DNA from: Pomphorhynchus laevis
Taxonomy: Eukaryota; Acanthocephala; Palaeacanthocephala; Echinorhynchida; Pomphorhynchidae
Direction: 5' to 3'
Length of the DNA: 64,000 bases
Assembly: GCA_012934845.2 (NCBI GenBank)
Contig: WNNJ02001940.1
Span: forward strand, 1 to 64,000
The position numbers and the translations under genes were made by a program. Shown here piece after piece: positions 55,133 through 64,000 of the stretch. The notes under the pieces are model-generated. The model saw only the letters and a list, made by a program, of their open reading frames with translations, had not been told where the DNA came from and ran no database searches. Numbering within the stretch: position 1 is the first letter of the stretch; the number at the start of each line of letters is the position of its first letter.

Positions 55133-55300
55133 TGTGATGATATTACTCTCGCAGGTATTGTTCCTATTCTTGATACAGCAGGACGCTACTAAACAGTCTG
55201 GGTGGGTTTCATCAGCTGCTGACCCAGACCTACATTTCACGTTTCGACCCTTATTATCTGCTTACTCCGTATACTGGTACTGATCGTCTTTGAACTCAGG
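55133..55300 (+). repeat. Dispersed repeat copy B
   Basis: Closely related to copy A at 13076-13290: 'caggtattgttcctattctt', 'tcatcagctgctgaccca' and 'ttattatctgcttactccgt' in order. It is followed by 75 bases and an inverted copy at 55378-55540, so the pair forms a foldback. It contains an 8-bp stem 'gtctgggt/acccagac' around 'catcagctgctg'. Confidence 0.85.
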
Positions 55301-55377
55301 ACGTTTGTATCGCGATACAACGCGACATCAACTAGTCCTACTGCTCCAACGGTGTGTATATACATTTATGTACATTA

Positions 55378-55545
55378 CTTTTGGTAGGGGATCGTATCTG
55401 CTTACAGAATAATCAGATAATAATGGTCGAAACTTGAAATGTGGGTATGGGTCAACGGCTGATGATAACCACCCAGGATGATTAGTAGCGTCCTGCTGTA
55501 TCAAAAATGGGAACAATACCTGTAAGGATAGTATCGTGCCATTGA
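55378..55545 (-). repeat. Dispersed repeat copy C, inverted relative to copy B
   Basis: Read on the minus strand it gives 'ggtattgttcccatttttg', 'tcatcagccgttgacccat' and 'ccacatttcaagtttcgac', matching copy B with about 15 percent differences. The arrangement B/C flanks a 75-base centre. It lies exactly between the LINE pieces at 54046-55112 and 55560-56045. Confidence 0.85.
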
Positions 55546-55559
55546 ATCAGAAATATAAA

Positions 55560-56057
55560 TTATAACATGTGTTAAGCCGTCTTCTATATGCTGCGCCGTG
55601 TGTGTATCCCCAAAATTCAAAAGAACATATTAGTTCAGAGAGGGTACTTCATAGAGCTACCAAGCTAGCACTGCAACTGAAATTTTTGTCGTGCCCTAAT
55701 CGATTGAAAGCACTTAGACTTGAGACTGTCACGTGGACCCGCCGGTACATCGATATGAGTATGGTCTGGCAAATTCTTAATGATTTGGATCATCCACTTC
55801 GAGATTGTCTTCATTTGCGCTCATCCAATATCCTCCGAGGCCATGGTTTGACCCTGCGACGTGAAAGGAAAGAAAATCACGAGCTGTCCAATTTGATCGG
55901 CGAGTTGTATCTCTGTGGAATAGGCTTGGAGAGTCAACAGTGTGCAGTAGCAATATCAACGAATTCAAAAAAATTACGAAAATGGAGGATGCCATGGGGA
56001 AAGCTGCTTTTCCGTATTTATGATACTTTTATTATATTTTCTTTTTACTTGCAGTGA
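55560..56057 (+). mobile_element. LINE 3' end (Jockey/CR1-like)
   Basis: A 162-codon plus-strand frame reads the C-terminal region of a LINE RT protein: 'SSERVLHRATKLALQLKFLS', 'RRYIDMSMVWQILNDLDHPL' and 'SNILRGHGLTLRRERK'. These match the usual 'ERVQRRATKLV..L...Y..RL', 'RR.R.D......IL' and 'RGH...L' blocks. The RT core is absent (5' truncation). A related but distinct piece lies at 59345-59965. Confidence 0.82.
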
Positions 56058-56059
56058 AC

Positions 56060-57205
56060 CAGCTAATTAAGCCATGCTTTTTATGTGATGTTGAAACATT
56101 AATAATAACATGTGTTGTAATTATATATTCCGTTATTAAAATAAAACTGTATTATTAGTAGTAGATAACAAAGTTTGTTGCAGGGCATTTGAATGAATGG
56201 CTCCAATTATACAATGAATTGACATCTTAAAAATTAAAACATACATCATTATCGGTGTGAATTAAATTGAAGCTCTAATTCGTTTGATATTTAAGTCATA
56301 CGCCTACATTCTGATAATTTAAATTTTTTATTAAATTGAGGTTGACTGACATTTTTTATTTCGCACAAATTGTACATCAATTTCTAAATTTTGTTTATTA
56401 TTTCCTAAAATGATTGCATATTTTGCAATTTTTAATTGATCAATTGATAATTGATCAAAATGATTTTTTTACTGTCAGTAGATCAATTTGGTAAATAAGA
56501 GAATTGGGTTTCATACCTGACGATTTTATCTTATCCGTAACACCTATTTTGGAGAAATACCTAGTCGTTTAAAATAGGTCATTTTGAATATCTAAAGTAA
56601 TGTTATTGTCTTGTTCAAATAAAAAATCATTGAGGCTATTTTCAAATACCAACTTTTTAATGACGAGCCAGGACACCTCAACGATAGTAATCGCGCTTTA
56701 TTCTCAAGTGAGTCATTTTTAGTCATACTACAACAGATTAAGGTAGATCAAACTACTTTAATCTAGTTCCTAATGAGTAATTTAATACCGTTGAAGAAGC
56801 TATAATTAATTTAATTAAGCTATAAGAAGTTTTAATTTTGTGTCATAACGGTATTTTCAATTCACGTTCTTACTTATCTAGCATATCTACATATTTCGAA
56901 GGTATGAAATTGACATAAATGCCATCAATTTATAAAGTAAATTGATTACTGTAGTGATTGCGAGTCATAGCATATCCGCACTTAATACTAATATTTACTA
57001 AATCTAATAGCAGCCTTAATCTCATGATCAAACTATGATGGACAAGTTCGACCAGGTTTTGACTCACCCATTGCCGAGAGTACGTCTCAAATTCTTAACA
57101 ACTCTTTCGATAATTATTATTATTTATTACAAGACTTTGACACATTAAAGAGTCATTTTGTCTGATCACAATATTAAGAAAAGAAAAAAAGTAGTTCAGC
57201 AATAA
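56060..57205. other. AT-rich stretch, no recognised feature
   Basis: Ordinary AT-rich sequence without ORF, repeat array or RNA gene that I can support. Confidence 0.5.
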
Positions 57206-57212
57206 TAAGTTG

Positions 57213-59335
57213 TCACATATGGTTATATATTTCCTGCAAAGAATCTTCTCTTTTTATCAACATGCACAGCGCATTCTTGAAAGATTTGTACTGTGCCATA
57301 GACACGATTGAATTCGGCAATCGGTTCCATAGGTTTACCGCTCTGTGAGATAATCGCAAGTATCTATGACATTTCCCGTGTGATTGCACAACAACTGATA
57401 AGGAGTGTCCTATGTGGCTCGGGCGATCATTTAGAATAACGGATTCCGATGGATAACCAGGAAAGACATGGATCATTCGTTATAACTGTAATAAATCATT
57501 GTACACATATATCTTGTAAACTGAAGTAATATTTAGTTGGCTTAGTCTATCACAGTAGACGATGTTCCGAAGACCAGCACATAGCTTGGAAAATCGGCGA
57601 AGAATCTTTTCTAATTGGTTTATTTCACCACGCGTAGAAGGAAAAGTCGCCGGCGAAGCATAATCAATGATTAGTCTGATCAACGCCTAATATAATAGTG
57701 AGAACTGAGACGGTGGAAGCGAACTAAAGGTATTTTTGATCATGTAAATAATTTTTCTCGACGTGTTGCATATATTTTCAGTATTGAGGTCGGTTTTAAA
57801 CGAATTCTGAACAATTATCCCAAGATCTTTTGTATACGAATTTGTGGGAATAATCTCACCGCAAACAGAATAATCATTTGGTAAATCACTACGACCAAAT
57901 CTGAGGTGGACACATTTAGTAATGTTAATCATGATTCCGGTCAGTTCGCTCCACCTATTAACCATATTTATGTCATCTTGTAAGTGTTGCATATCGGCAT
58001 AGCATGTAATGACATTCCATATTTTAAGATCATCCGCGAATGCTAATTTTTTACATTTTAGAGAGCGTAGCAAACTATTCAGAAATATGACGAATAATAA
58101 TGGACCCAACACCGATCCCTGATGAACACCCATTGATAAATTTGACGGTCTAGATAGACAATTTCTAACTCGAACTCTAAAAGAACGATCAGATAGGAAA
58201 GCGTGAATCCATCGAATAATAGGAATTTCAATTCCGTAATCTGCAAGAGCCTCAATCAACATATTGTGGGGAACCTTATCAAAGACCCGACCCAAGTCAA
58301 AATACACGACATCAACTGCATTACCCTGCGCAACTGCATCAACCCATACTTCGCGTGCACATAAAAGATTAGACATGCAAGAACGTCCAGGACGAAAACC
58401 ATGTTGCGAATTATCTAACAAGTTCGATGATTCAAGATAGGATAGTAATCGCCGATACAATATGCGCTCTAACATCTTACATACGACACTTGTAAGGCTT
58501 ATTGCTCTATAATTTTCAGGATTGTGACGATCTCCTTTTTTGGACTGGCACTACAGTGGCGATTTTCCAATCTAACGGTAGAATTGACTTAGCTAGTGAT
58601 AGTTGAAACAAATAAGCTAACGGTGAAGCAATAAATGTAGATAATATCCTTAGTATCTGGGGGATGTAATCCATCCGGACCAGGTGATGAATGTCGTAAA
58701 GAATTTAACTCACTATAAACCTCCTCGGTAGTGACATCAAAATAACTTCGTGAATGGCTTACACGAGATTGCTGGTTAATTTCTGTGTTATTAGTTACGA
58801 GTTGAAAAGTCGACGCAAACGTGTCGGCTACATCTTGAGGCGATGTGATAAAGTTATCATTAATACGAAGAGACGAAATCGCAGGAGGAATTGTCCTATT
58901 TCTACGTATGTGAGCCCAAAATCGTTTTGGTGCACTATGTAAATCCGCAGCTATTCTCATTTCGTAGTTAAATTTTTTGCGTTTTTTAAGCTTTTCGAAA
59001 AAGTTACGACAATTGACGTATTCCTGTCGATAAGTATTGTCCTTGCAGCTTAATTTAAACAGTCGGTTTCTTCGTCTTAGTTCTGATTTAAGTTCTCTAT
59101 TAAACCACGGGGGATTCACTTTGAATCCTCCGTGGTGAATTTCGAAGTGAATCCTCCCCGGAGGATTCACTTCGAAATTCGTCAGAACATCCACACTGTA
59201 CATTGTGATACATCATTTGGTCATAGCATTCAATAATATCAGAATTACTAACTCTATCCCAATTACGATTGGCACATTTATCATGCGTCTCTAGAAAATA
59301 ACTTATATCGATCGGGGGTCATACTAGATGCACGA
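57213..59335 (-). mobile_element. LINE with nearly complete RT, Jockey/CR1-like (minus)
   Basis: Minus strand. The endonuclease end near 59335-59210 is followed by the linker, 'PWFNRELKSELRRRNRLFK' and 'PKRFWAHIRRNR' (59203-58589), and the RT entry 'SSPGPDGLHP'. After a frame change the RT proper (58475-57687, 262 codons) has 'QHGFRPGRSC', 'VDVVYFDLGRVFDKVPHNML', 'GVHQGSVLGPLLFVIFLN' and the catalytic box 'KLAFADDLKIW' (FADD). C-terminal parts are at 57683-57480 and 57476-57213 ('SHRAVNLWNRLPNSIVSM'). The 5' half of the endonuclease and any ORF1 are missing. Three or four frame changes only, so this is the best preserved RT in the window. A 21-bp-arm perfect palindrome lies at 59140-59183 within the linker. 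Confidence 0.92.
59140..59183. repeat. Perfect palindrome with 21-bp arms, 2-bp centre
   Basis: 'gaatttcgaagtgaatcctcc', CC, then the exact reverse complement. Just before it, 'ggattcactttgaatcctcc' and 'gtggtgaatttcgaagtgaa' are partial copies of the same string. Several successive template switches seem to have built it inside the LINE linker. Confidence 0.93.
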
Positions 59336-59344
59336 TCGCATCGT

Positions 59345-59965
59345 AACAGGTTATAATATCATATCATATTTCAAGACCTTGGAGTGATCGTAAATAGAAG
59401 CTTATCGACCATCCCACATACCAGTCACACAGTTGCTAAATGCCGTCAAATTTTAGGCCTTATTAGAAGGACCATTGGCCAGCTTGACGCATCCAGTTTT
59501 AAGTTAATTTACAATGCTTATGTCTTATCTTTAATGAGATACGCTTCACCTGCCTGTCACCCTCAAACTACGACAGAGATGAACCTGTACGAATCCATAT
59601 TACGCAAGGCCACACATCTTGTACCCAGCCAACGCAAGCTCTCATTCATTTTTCGACTTCACGCACTTGGTGTGATCACAGTGAAGAAATCTTTAAAGTC
59701 ATCTGATTTAATGTTTGTGTGGACAGCGCTTAATGTTCAAAAAGGGCAGAGGGAACATGTTTGTCGCAAACTGTTCGAACTTCGAAATTCAAACAGATTG
59801 AGGGGACATCACCTCACGTTAAAGACCCACATTCGTCCACGAAGAAGATTTAACACAATTGTCAACCGAACGTGGAAAAGCTGGAATAAGCTACCAAGTC
59901 AAGTGGTTTCGGCCTCCAGTATTTTGTCCTTCAAGAGAAATCTGAAGAATGTATTAACTTAAAAC
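59345..59965 (+). mobile_element. LINE 3' end, Jockey/CR1-like (plus)
   Basis: A 192-codon frame (59384-59962) reads 'RQILGLIRRTIGQLDASSFK', 'YVLSLMRYASPACHPQT', 'ESILRKATHLVPSQRKLSF', 'RLRGHHLTLKTHIRPRRRF' and 'WNKLPSQVVSASSILSFKR'. This is the entire C-terminal region of a LINE RT protein in one open frame and therefore comparatively young. The element ends shortly after, near a 'tttaataataatat' tail. It abuts the 5' end of the minus-strand LINE at 57213-59335 with opposite polarity. The two do not share the same C-terminal sequence, so they are separate insertions rather than one inverted copy. Confidence 0.9.
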
Positions 59966-59999
59966 AATCGGATTGTCATTGATATTTTTTTAACCCTAT

Positions 60000-61150
60000 A
60001 CCCAGCCTGTACGAGCTCTACGCTCTTTTGCTGCTGTTGTATTTAATAATAATATCAACATGCAATAATATTGAACACTATCATCAGTAATGCAAGAATG
60101 CAAGCAACTAAGTCTCCAAAATGGAAAATACATCACAATGACTCCTAGCTTAGTGATGTTTCACATAATGAAACTGTGATTGAACACCGTCAACAATCGA
60201 ATAACCGATGAAGTAATTATACTGTTTAATACTTTGCAATCAGCATCTTATGTTTGAAAAATCAACTAATTCATAAATTCTGAAAAAATTATAATTATAT
60301 ATACCTAAGTGCCAGCTCATAGAAGCTGGCACCATCGAACTCTCGGCATACCACCGGACAGTGTAAAATTTCATATACAGAGATTTGACTGGTAATTCGT
60401 AAGTCGACTGCTTAGTTCTTCGGGAGCTGGGTCCGCTTCATATATCTGCGACAGAAATATCGCGATGAAATACGGAGGAGAATCTTTCAGTCTGTGATCA
60501 CTTGTAACCAGGCAGCTAGCATGTTCGGTTGAATCCAGCACAACTTTTAAAATCCTAGATACGCCTGTATCTTTCTGTCCCGATCTGAATATTCTACAAA
60601 CCCTAAGATTTGTAACAATAACTTAATCTTGTTTTCTGAATTATATCAGACAATTGTGCTATGCTATATGTCATCATCTAAGCTACCCTGAGGATCCTTC
60701 TGACAGAATTTGACAACTCTAAATATAACATTCATGTTTCTATCGTCATTGGATTGTCTAGCTTTCTTATGTGACCAGGCGAAATGGCAACACATATGAT
60801 CTTTTAACAGTATTATTTATAACATTAGATCGGAAGTAACCCGGTGTACTTGAAATCCAACTTTGATATTGATCTTGAATTAGAAAATGACAAATTTATT
60901 TTTATTAATCGAAAGTTTGTTAGCTACATACACGTGGTGAGGATATTGTTTGGTTATAATATTGTTACTGCCTGACGTAACGCCCGACCCTATCGAATTA
61001 CCTAATACTATACGACATTCATTAATGATAAGGAATTTCTTAAATAAATATCCCAACAACCACTAAATAATTAAAAAAGATACAGAAGAAAAACAATAGT
61101 TCAATACATGACAAAAACCAAATCAAGACATTCAGACTTCACAATATTGT
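60000..61150. other. Intergenic stretch with a small foldback
   Basis: No coding signal. 'gtgccagct' and 'agctggcac' form a short hairpin at 60310-60333. A GC-richer part (60340-60620) is of unknown origin. Confidence 0.45.
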
Positions 61151-61157
61151 CACGGTC

Positions 61158-61232
61158 TTAGGTCCAGCGAGATCTGAGATCTCCAACCAATCCAACACGC
61201 CGCTATCCGACTGAACTACCCGGGGTCTTTCA
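61158..61232 (-). repeat. tRNA-like sequence, probable SINE head or tRNA relic
   Basis: The minus strand reads 'CCCGGGTAGTTCAGTCGGAT' and then 'AGCGGCGTGTTGGATTGG'. This resembles the 5' half of a tRNA with an A box ('TAGTTCAGTCGG'), but a proper B box (GGTTCGAATCC) and a matching acceptor stem are not found. It is followed upstream by a run of C/G ('cacccccccccc' on plus). It lies between the LINE 3' region and plain sequence, as a SINE or a tRNA-like tail would. Confidence 0.4.
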
Positions 61233-61299
61233 CCCCCCCCCCGAAGAGTTCAATCGAGGCGGACTATGCTCGGTAATCGCTAGATTAAGAGCTTGAGAA

Positions 61300-62195
61300 A
61301 CCTTAGTTTTTGCTATGGGGGAAACCTCTATAAAATAAGACTAATACCGAGGTAGTCCAAGTACCCCAGAGGCGCACTTGGGTTTTCCCATTCAACGACA
61401 GATGCTGAGCCAGTTTCAGGGCCCACCTAGCTTTCTTCGAGATACGTTTGAGTCTATCCAGATTAGCTTTCACCGACCAGTTCACCGTAACAGTGATCCT
61501 CAGGTATTTTACTCGACTTGTGAATGTGGGGAGTGGTTGATTAGCCAATAATAAAGATAGAGCTGAGAGTGCAAATCTCTTTAATTTTTTCTTTGTCGCA
61601 GGGGCACCGTGAAAGACGGTCATCTGCGATTTGGACGAATTGAGAATAAGATTAGATGGGTTAAGCTAGTCTTTTAATCTTAAAAAGAAACGGCTGATGT
61701 CCGAGACTACATCTTTGCAACTGCGTCCAGAGAACAGGGATGTGGTATCATCAGCGTATACCACCAGATGTTGATCACTTTTACAATATAGGAGTAAGTT
61801 GAGAACCTTGAGGCACACCTGTAATAGGGTAGAACTGACGGGCATCAAGGTCTAAATAGAACCGCTTGGTGGACAGCAAAATCTCCAACTTGTTACATTT
61901 CTTACGAGCAACCCGAGGGACCTGAGTGAGGAGATAACGAAAGGAATCAAGATCCGGTCAAATGCAGATGAATAATCAAGAAAAACAGCCACATCAAGCT
62001 GATGACGGTTATCCTGACAAAACTGATGCACTTCACCAACTGCTGAATGGACCAAGCGCCCTTCGACAAACCCATGGAAATTCGGTGGGATAAAATTACG
62101 CCTACATAAATGATCGCGGATTCGACGCGCAAGCGTTTTTCGTTGATGGATATGAGGGCGTTTCAATAGAGATGGGCCGCAGATTTTTAGGACAA
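61300..62195 (-). mobile_element. LINE reverse transcriptase piece (family of 62300-64000), minus
   Basis: The minus strand reads 'ARRIRDHLCRRNFIPPNFHG', 'FVEGRLVHSAVGEVHQFCQ' and 'VAVFLDYSSAFDRI', the front of the RT. The catalytic part 'HLVVYADDTTSLFSGRSC' (YADD intact) follows in another frame, with a C-terminal piece at 61623-61303. The FxxGR and 'FLDYSSAFD' blocks are nearly identical to those at the end of the window on the plus strand, so both are the same family, facing away from each other. Frame changes separate the three open parts. Confidence 0.85.
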
Positions 62196-62359
62196 GTGAT
62201 CACTCTATTTTTAGGAAAAAAATTCGATGGCTGATGTTGATGTCAGCAACATCTGACGGGAGGCTAATAACAAACTTTTTAATATTTAAAAGTTACAACG
62301 AACGAACAAGTGCGGAGCTTCAAACGATTCAGAAATCAAATTTACAGAAATTTCAGCAA

Positions 62360-62995
62360 ACATGGAACATAATTTAAGTATTTCTAAGGTCATTTCGACT
62401 GTAACAACACCTAAGGTAAGAGATTTGTTATCTAATGATTATGAGGGCAATGGGGTTTCCTACCATACCCAACCTTAAAAATCTTATAATTATTAAATTG
62501 TCAGAGCCTATAGAAAGGCACAAATTGTACAATATTTTCCTGCGAAGCTCCGCAGAGCAATACATAAACATAATATTATTTAACATGGTCAGGTACAACG
62601 AGACGGAGGTTAAAATTTTCTTCGCCACCTCTGATTTGGCTAATGCATACAAATATTTCTTCAATAACAATCTATCTAAAGTTGGTAGCCTGATTTCAAA
62701 GCCTATCATGGCTTCCTTGAAAATAATGAATTTTCCTCCTCACTTGGAGCAAAAAGACATTGACGCACTTCAAATACTTTTGAAAGTCTCTAATTTTCGC
62801 CCCATTAAGGGGAAGAATGGGCTACCTATTCCGATAGGTTTTGTCTCGGCTACCACAGACATTGTCGAGACGTTAACGAAAACGTCCTGCAACCCGTTCA
62901 TGGGCTTTAATTTAAAGTTTATACTGCTCAATAATGATACCATGACCTTCCCTCACTGTAATATCTGTCATGGGTGGGGTACTGGCCCTTAATGT
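62360..62995 (+). mobile_element. LINE ORF1 with zinc-knuckle-like end (plus)
   Basis: A 185-codon open frame (62435-62992) ends in 'HCNICHGWGTGP'. Its translation just past the stop continues the usual knuckle spacing with a Cys two residues later, which marks it as an ORF1 (Gag-like) protein with a CCHC-type motif. The middle contains 'IIIKLSEPIERHKLYNIF' and 'SKPIMASLKIMNF'. I do not recognise a more specific clade. The ORF2 of the same element follows in the same orientation. Confidence 0.7.
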
Positions 62996-62999
62996 GTAA

Positions 63000-64000
63000 G
63001 GCAGAAAAGATCCTTGGCTACTGTTCCTCTAAAGAATGTATCGACATCGGGGTCGTATAAAGGTCGTATTTACAGTCCCACTCCGACAAAACTCAAGACC
63101 TTAGCGTATACGCTCCGTCTTCCCAATCTCTCTGCTTCTGCCAGACAAGTTCTCTCAAAAGAATCTTGTAGCACTAGATATAAGTTCCAACTGGGTAAGG
63201 ATAGGGCAAGCATTGCTTCCCTTAATCCAGACCAGTCTTCCTTTTGGAAGATATTCTATAAGGAGAAGTTTGTCTGTTTGAAGGATAGAGCATAGGGCAG
63301 AATTGGAAAAATAGGTCTTGATAAAGTGTTGGAGGAGTCACTTTCCCTACATAATTATGGAGCCACTCAATCACCTCAACCAATCCCGCCTTGGGGAGAT
63401 TTCAGGAATAGAGATCTATCTGTCACAGATATTCTTGACTCCTGGGGGCCTCTTCCGTGCACCTCCAAATCCGTTGCTCTACACTCTTCTCGTGTCTGTC
63501 AGCTTTTGACAGCCGAACAAAGAAGAGAAGTGGCCGTCACATTGCTTTTAGCCACCCCCATCCAATGTGGCCGGCATTAACATTAGTAGACGAGTTTTTA
63601 TACCTAAGAACAATCCGGTCTCTTGTCCTACATACCTGCACCCATTTCGACTCAGCAATCCCATGTGTCGATTTACAAAAAAAGCGCTTGCGCGTAAAAT
63701 CCGTGATCATTTAAGTAGGTGAAATTTAATCACACCAGGTTTCCACGGGTTCGTCAAAGGTCGCTCAGTCTATTTAGCTGTAGGTGAAGTGCATCAGTTC
63801 TGTCAGGAGAATAGTCATCAACTTGCTGTGGCTGTTTTTCTTGACTTTACTGCCGCATTTAACCTCATCTCCATTCCCTTTGTTATCTCTTCTCTCAGGT
63901 CATTTGGGTTGCCTGCGAGAATTGTTAACAGGGTGGAGATACTGCTGTACAGCAAGCGATTATTTTATGAAGACGACCCTGATGCGCGTCAGTTCTACCC
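63000..64000 (+). mobile_element. LINE ORF2, N-terminal part and start of RT (plus), cut by the window end
   Basis: Several short frames (63014-63295, 63326-63580, 63457-63714) precede the RT start. Near 63690-63960 the reading is 'ARKIRDHLSR', 'TPGFHGFVKGRSVYLAVGEV' and 'VAVFLDFTAAFNLISIPFV', matching the minus-strand copy at 61300-62195. The catalytic box should lie beyond 64000. The element's 5' end faces the 5'-truncated end of the minus-strand copy at about 62200-62300. Confidence 0.82.

Noticed and set aside
1-64000. Prokaryotic-type systems (operons, CRISPR arrays, toxin-antitoxin or defence islands)
   Set aside because: Introns, a eukaryotic tRNA-Leu, ATG9, CSTF3 and LINE/Penelope elements show that this is animal DNA. 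The regular tandem arrays lack the spacer-repeat alternation of CRISPR.

Overview
This is eukaryotic, almost certainly animal, nuclear DNA. It is very AT-rich, intron-bearing, and dominated by introns and layered retrotransposon debris. No prokaryotic gene organisation, CRISPR array or defence-type cluster is visible. Two host genes can be read exon by exon, with splice sites and reading phases that agree. On the minus strand, from about 38.6 kb down to 12.2 kb, lie twelve coding exons of the cleavage stimulation factor subunit CSTF3 (the Rna14 / suppressor-of-forked family of HAT-repeat proteins). On the plus strand, at 6.6-9.8 kb, lie three exons of the autophagy lipid scramblase ATG9. Both proteins are divergent from their vertebrate counterparts. 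Together with the base composition, Penelope-like elements and LINE types resembling those of flukes, this suggests an invertebrate, possibly a flatworm, but the species is not established.

Layout. 0-5 kb: repeats of unknown family, the 3' part of a LINE with a C-terminal restriction-like endonuclease, and a Penelope-like endonuclease remnant between inverted repeats. 5-10 kb: a small membrane-protein ORF and the ATG9 exons. 10-15 kb: another endonuclease-type LINE fragment, AT-rich DNA, a minisatellite of short 'tatatagtccaaa' units, CSTF3 exons 13 and 12, and a possible EB-module exon. 15-38.6 kb: long CSTF3 introns holding an I/Nimb-like LINE (21.7-24.8 kb), two tandem Penelope-type GIY-YIG copies (28.3-29.2 kb), a long near-identical inverted repeat around an odd GC-richer core (30.1-31.2 kb) and tandem copies of a Penelope-like reverse transcriptase (35.6-36.9 kb). 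39-47 kb: a pile-up of CR1/L2-group LINE pieces in both orientations. 47-51 kb: an endonuclease-LINE fragment, an acidic ORF, the N-terminal part of a Naiad-like Penelope element, and a tRNA-Leu(UAA). 52.7-53.9 kb: a 20-bp minisatellite. 54-64 kb: at least five further LINE pieces on both strands, two of them facing each other at about 62.2 kb.

How the genes relate. CSTF3 and ATG9 converge on the 9.8-12.2 kb interval, yet neither 3' half was found, so the genes either interleave, extend out of the window, or are broken or misassembled here. CSTF3 acts in nuclear mRNA 3'-end formation and ATG9 in cytoplasmic autophagosome growth. I see no functional link between them beyond adjacency. The remaining coding-like signals belong mostly to transposable elements that appear decayed. 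The most interesting non-gene structures are recurrent hammerhead-ribozyme-like cores near Penelope-like pieces, a series of long perfect palindromes, and minisatellites with internal higher-order organisation.
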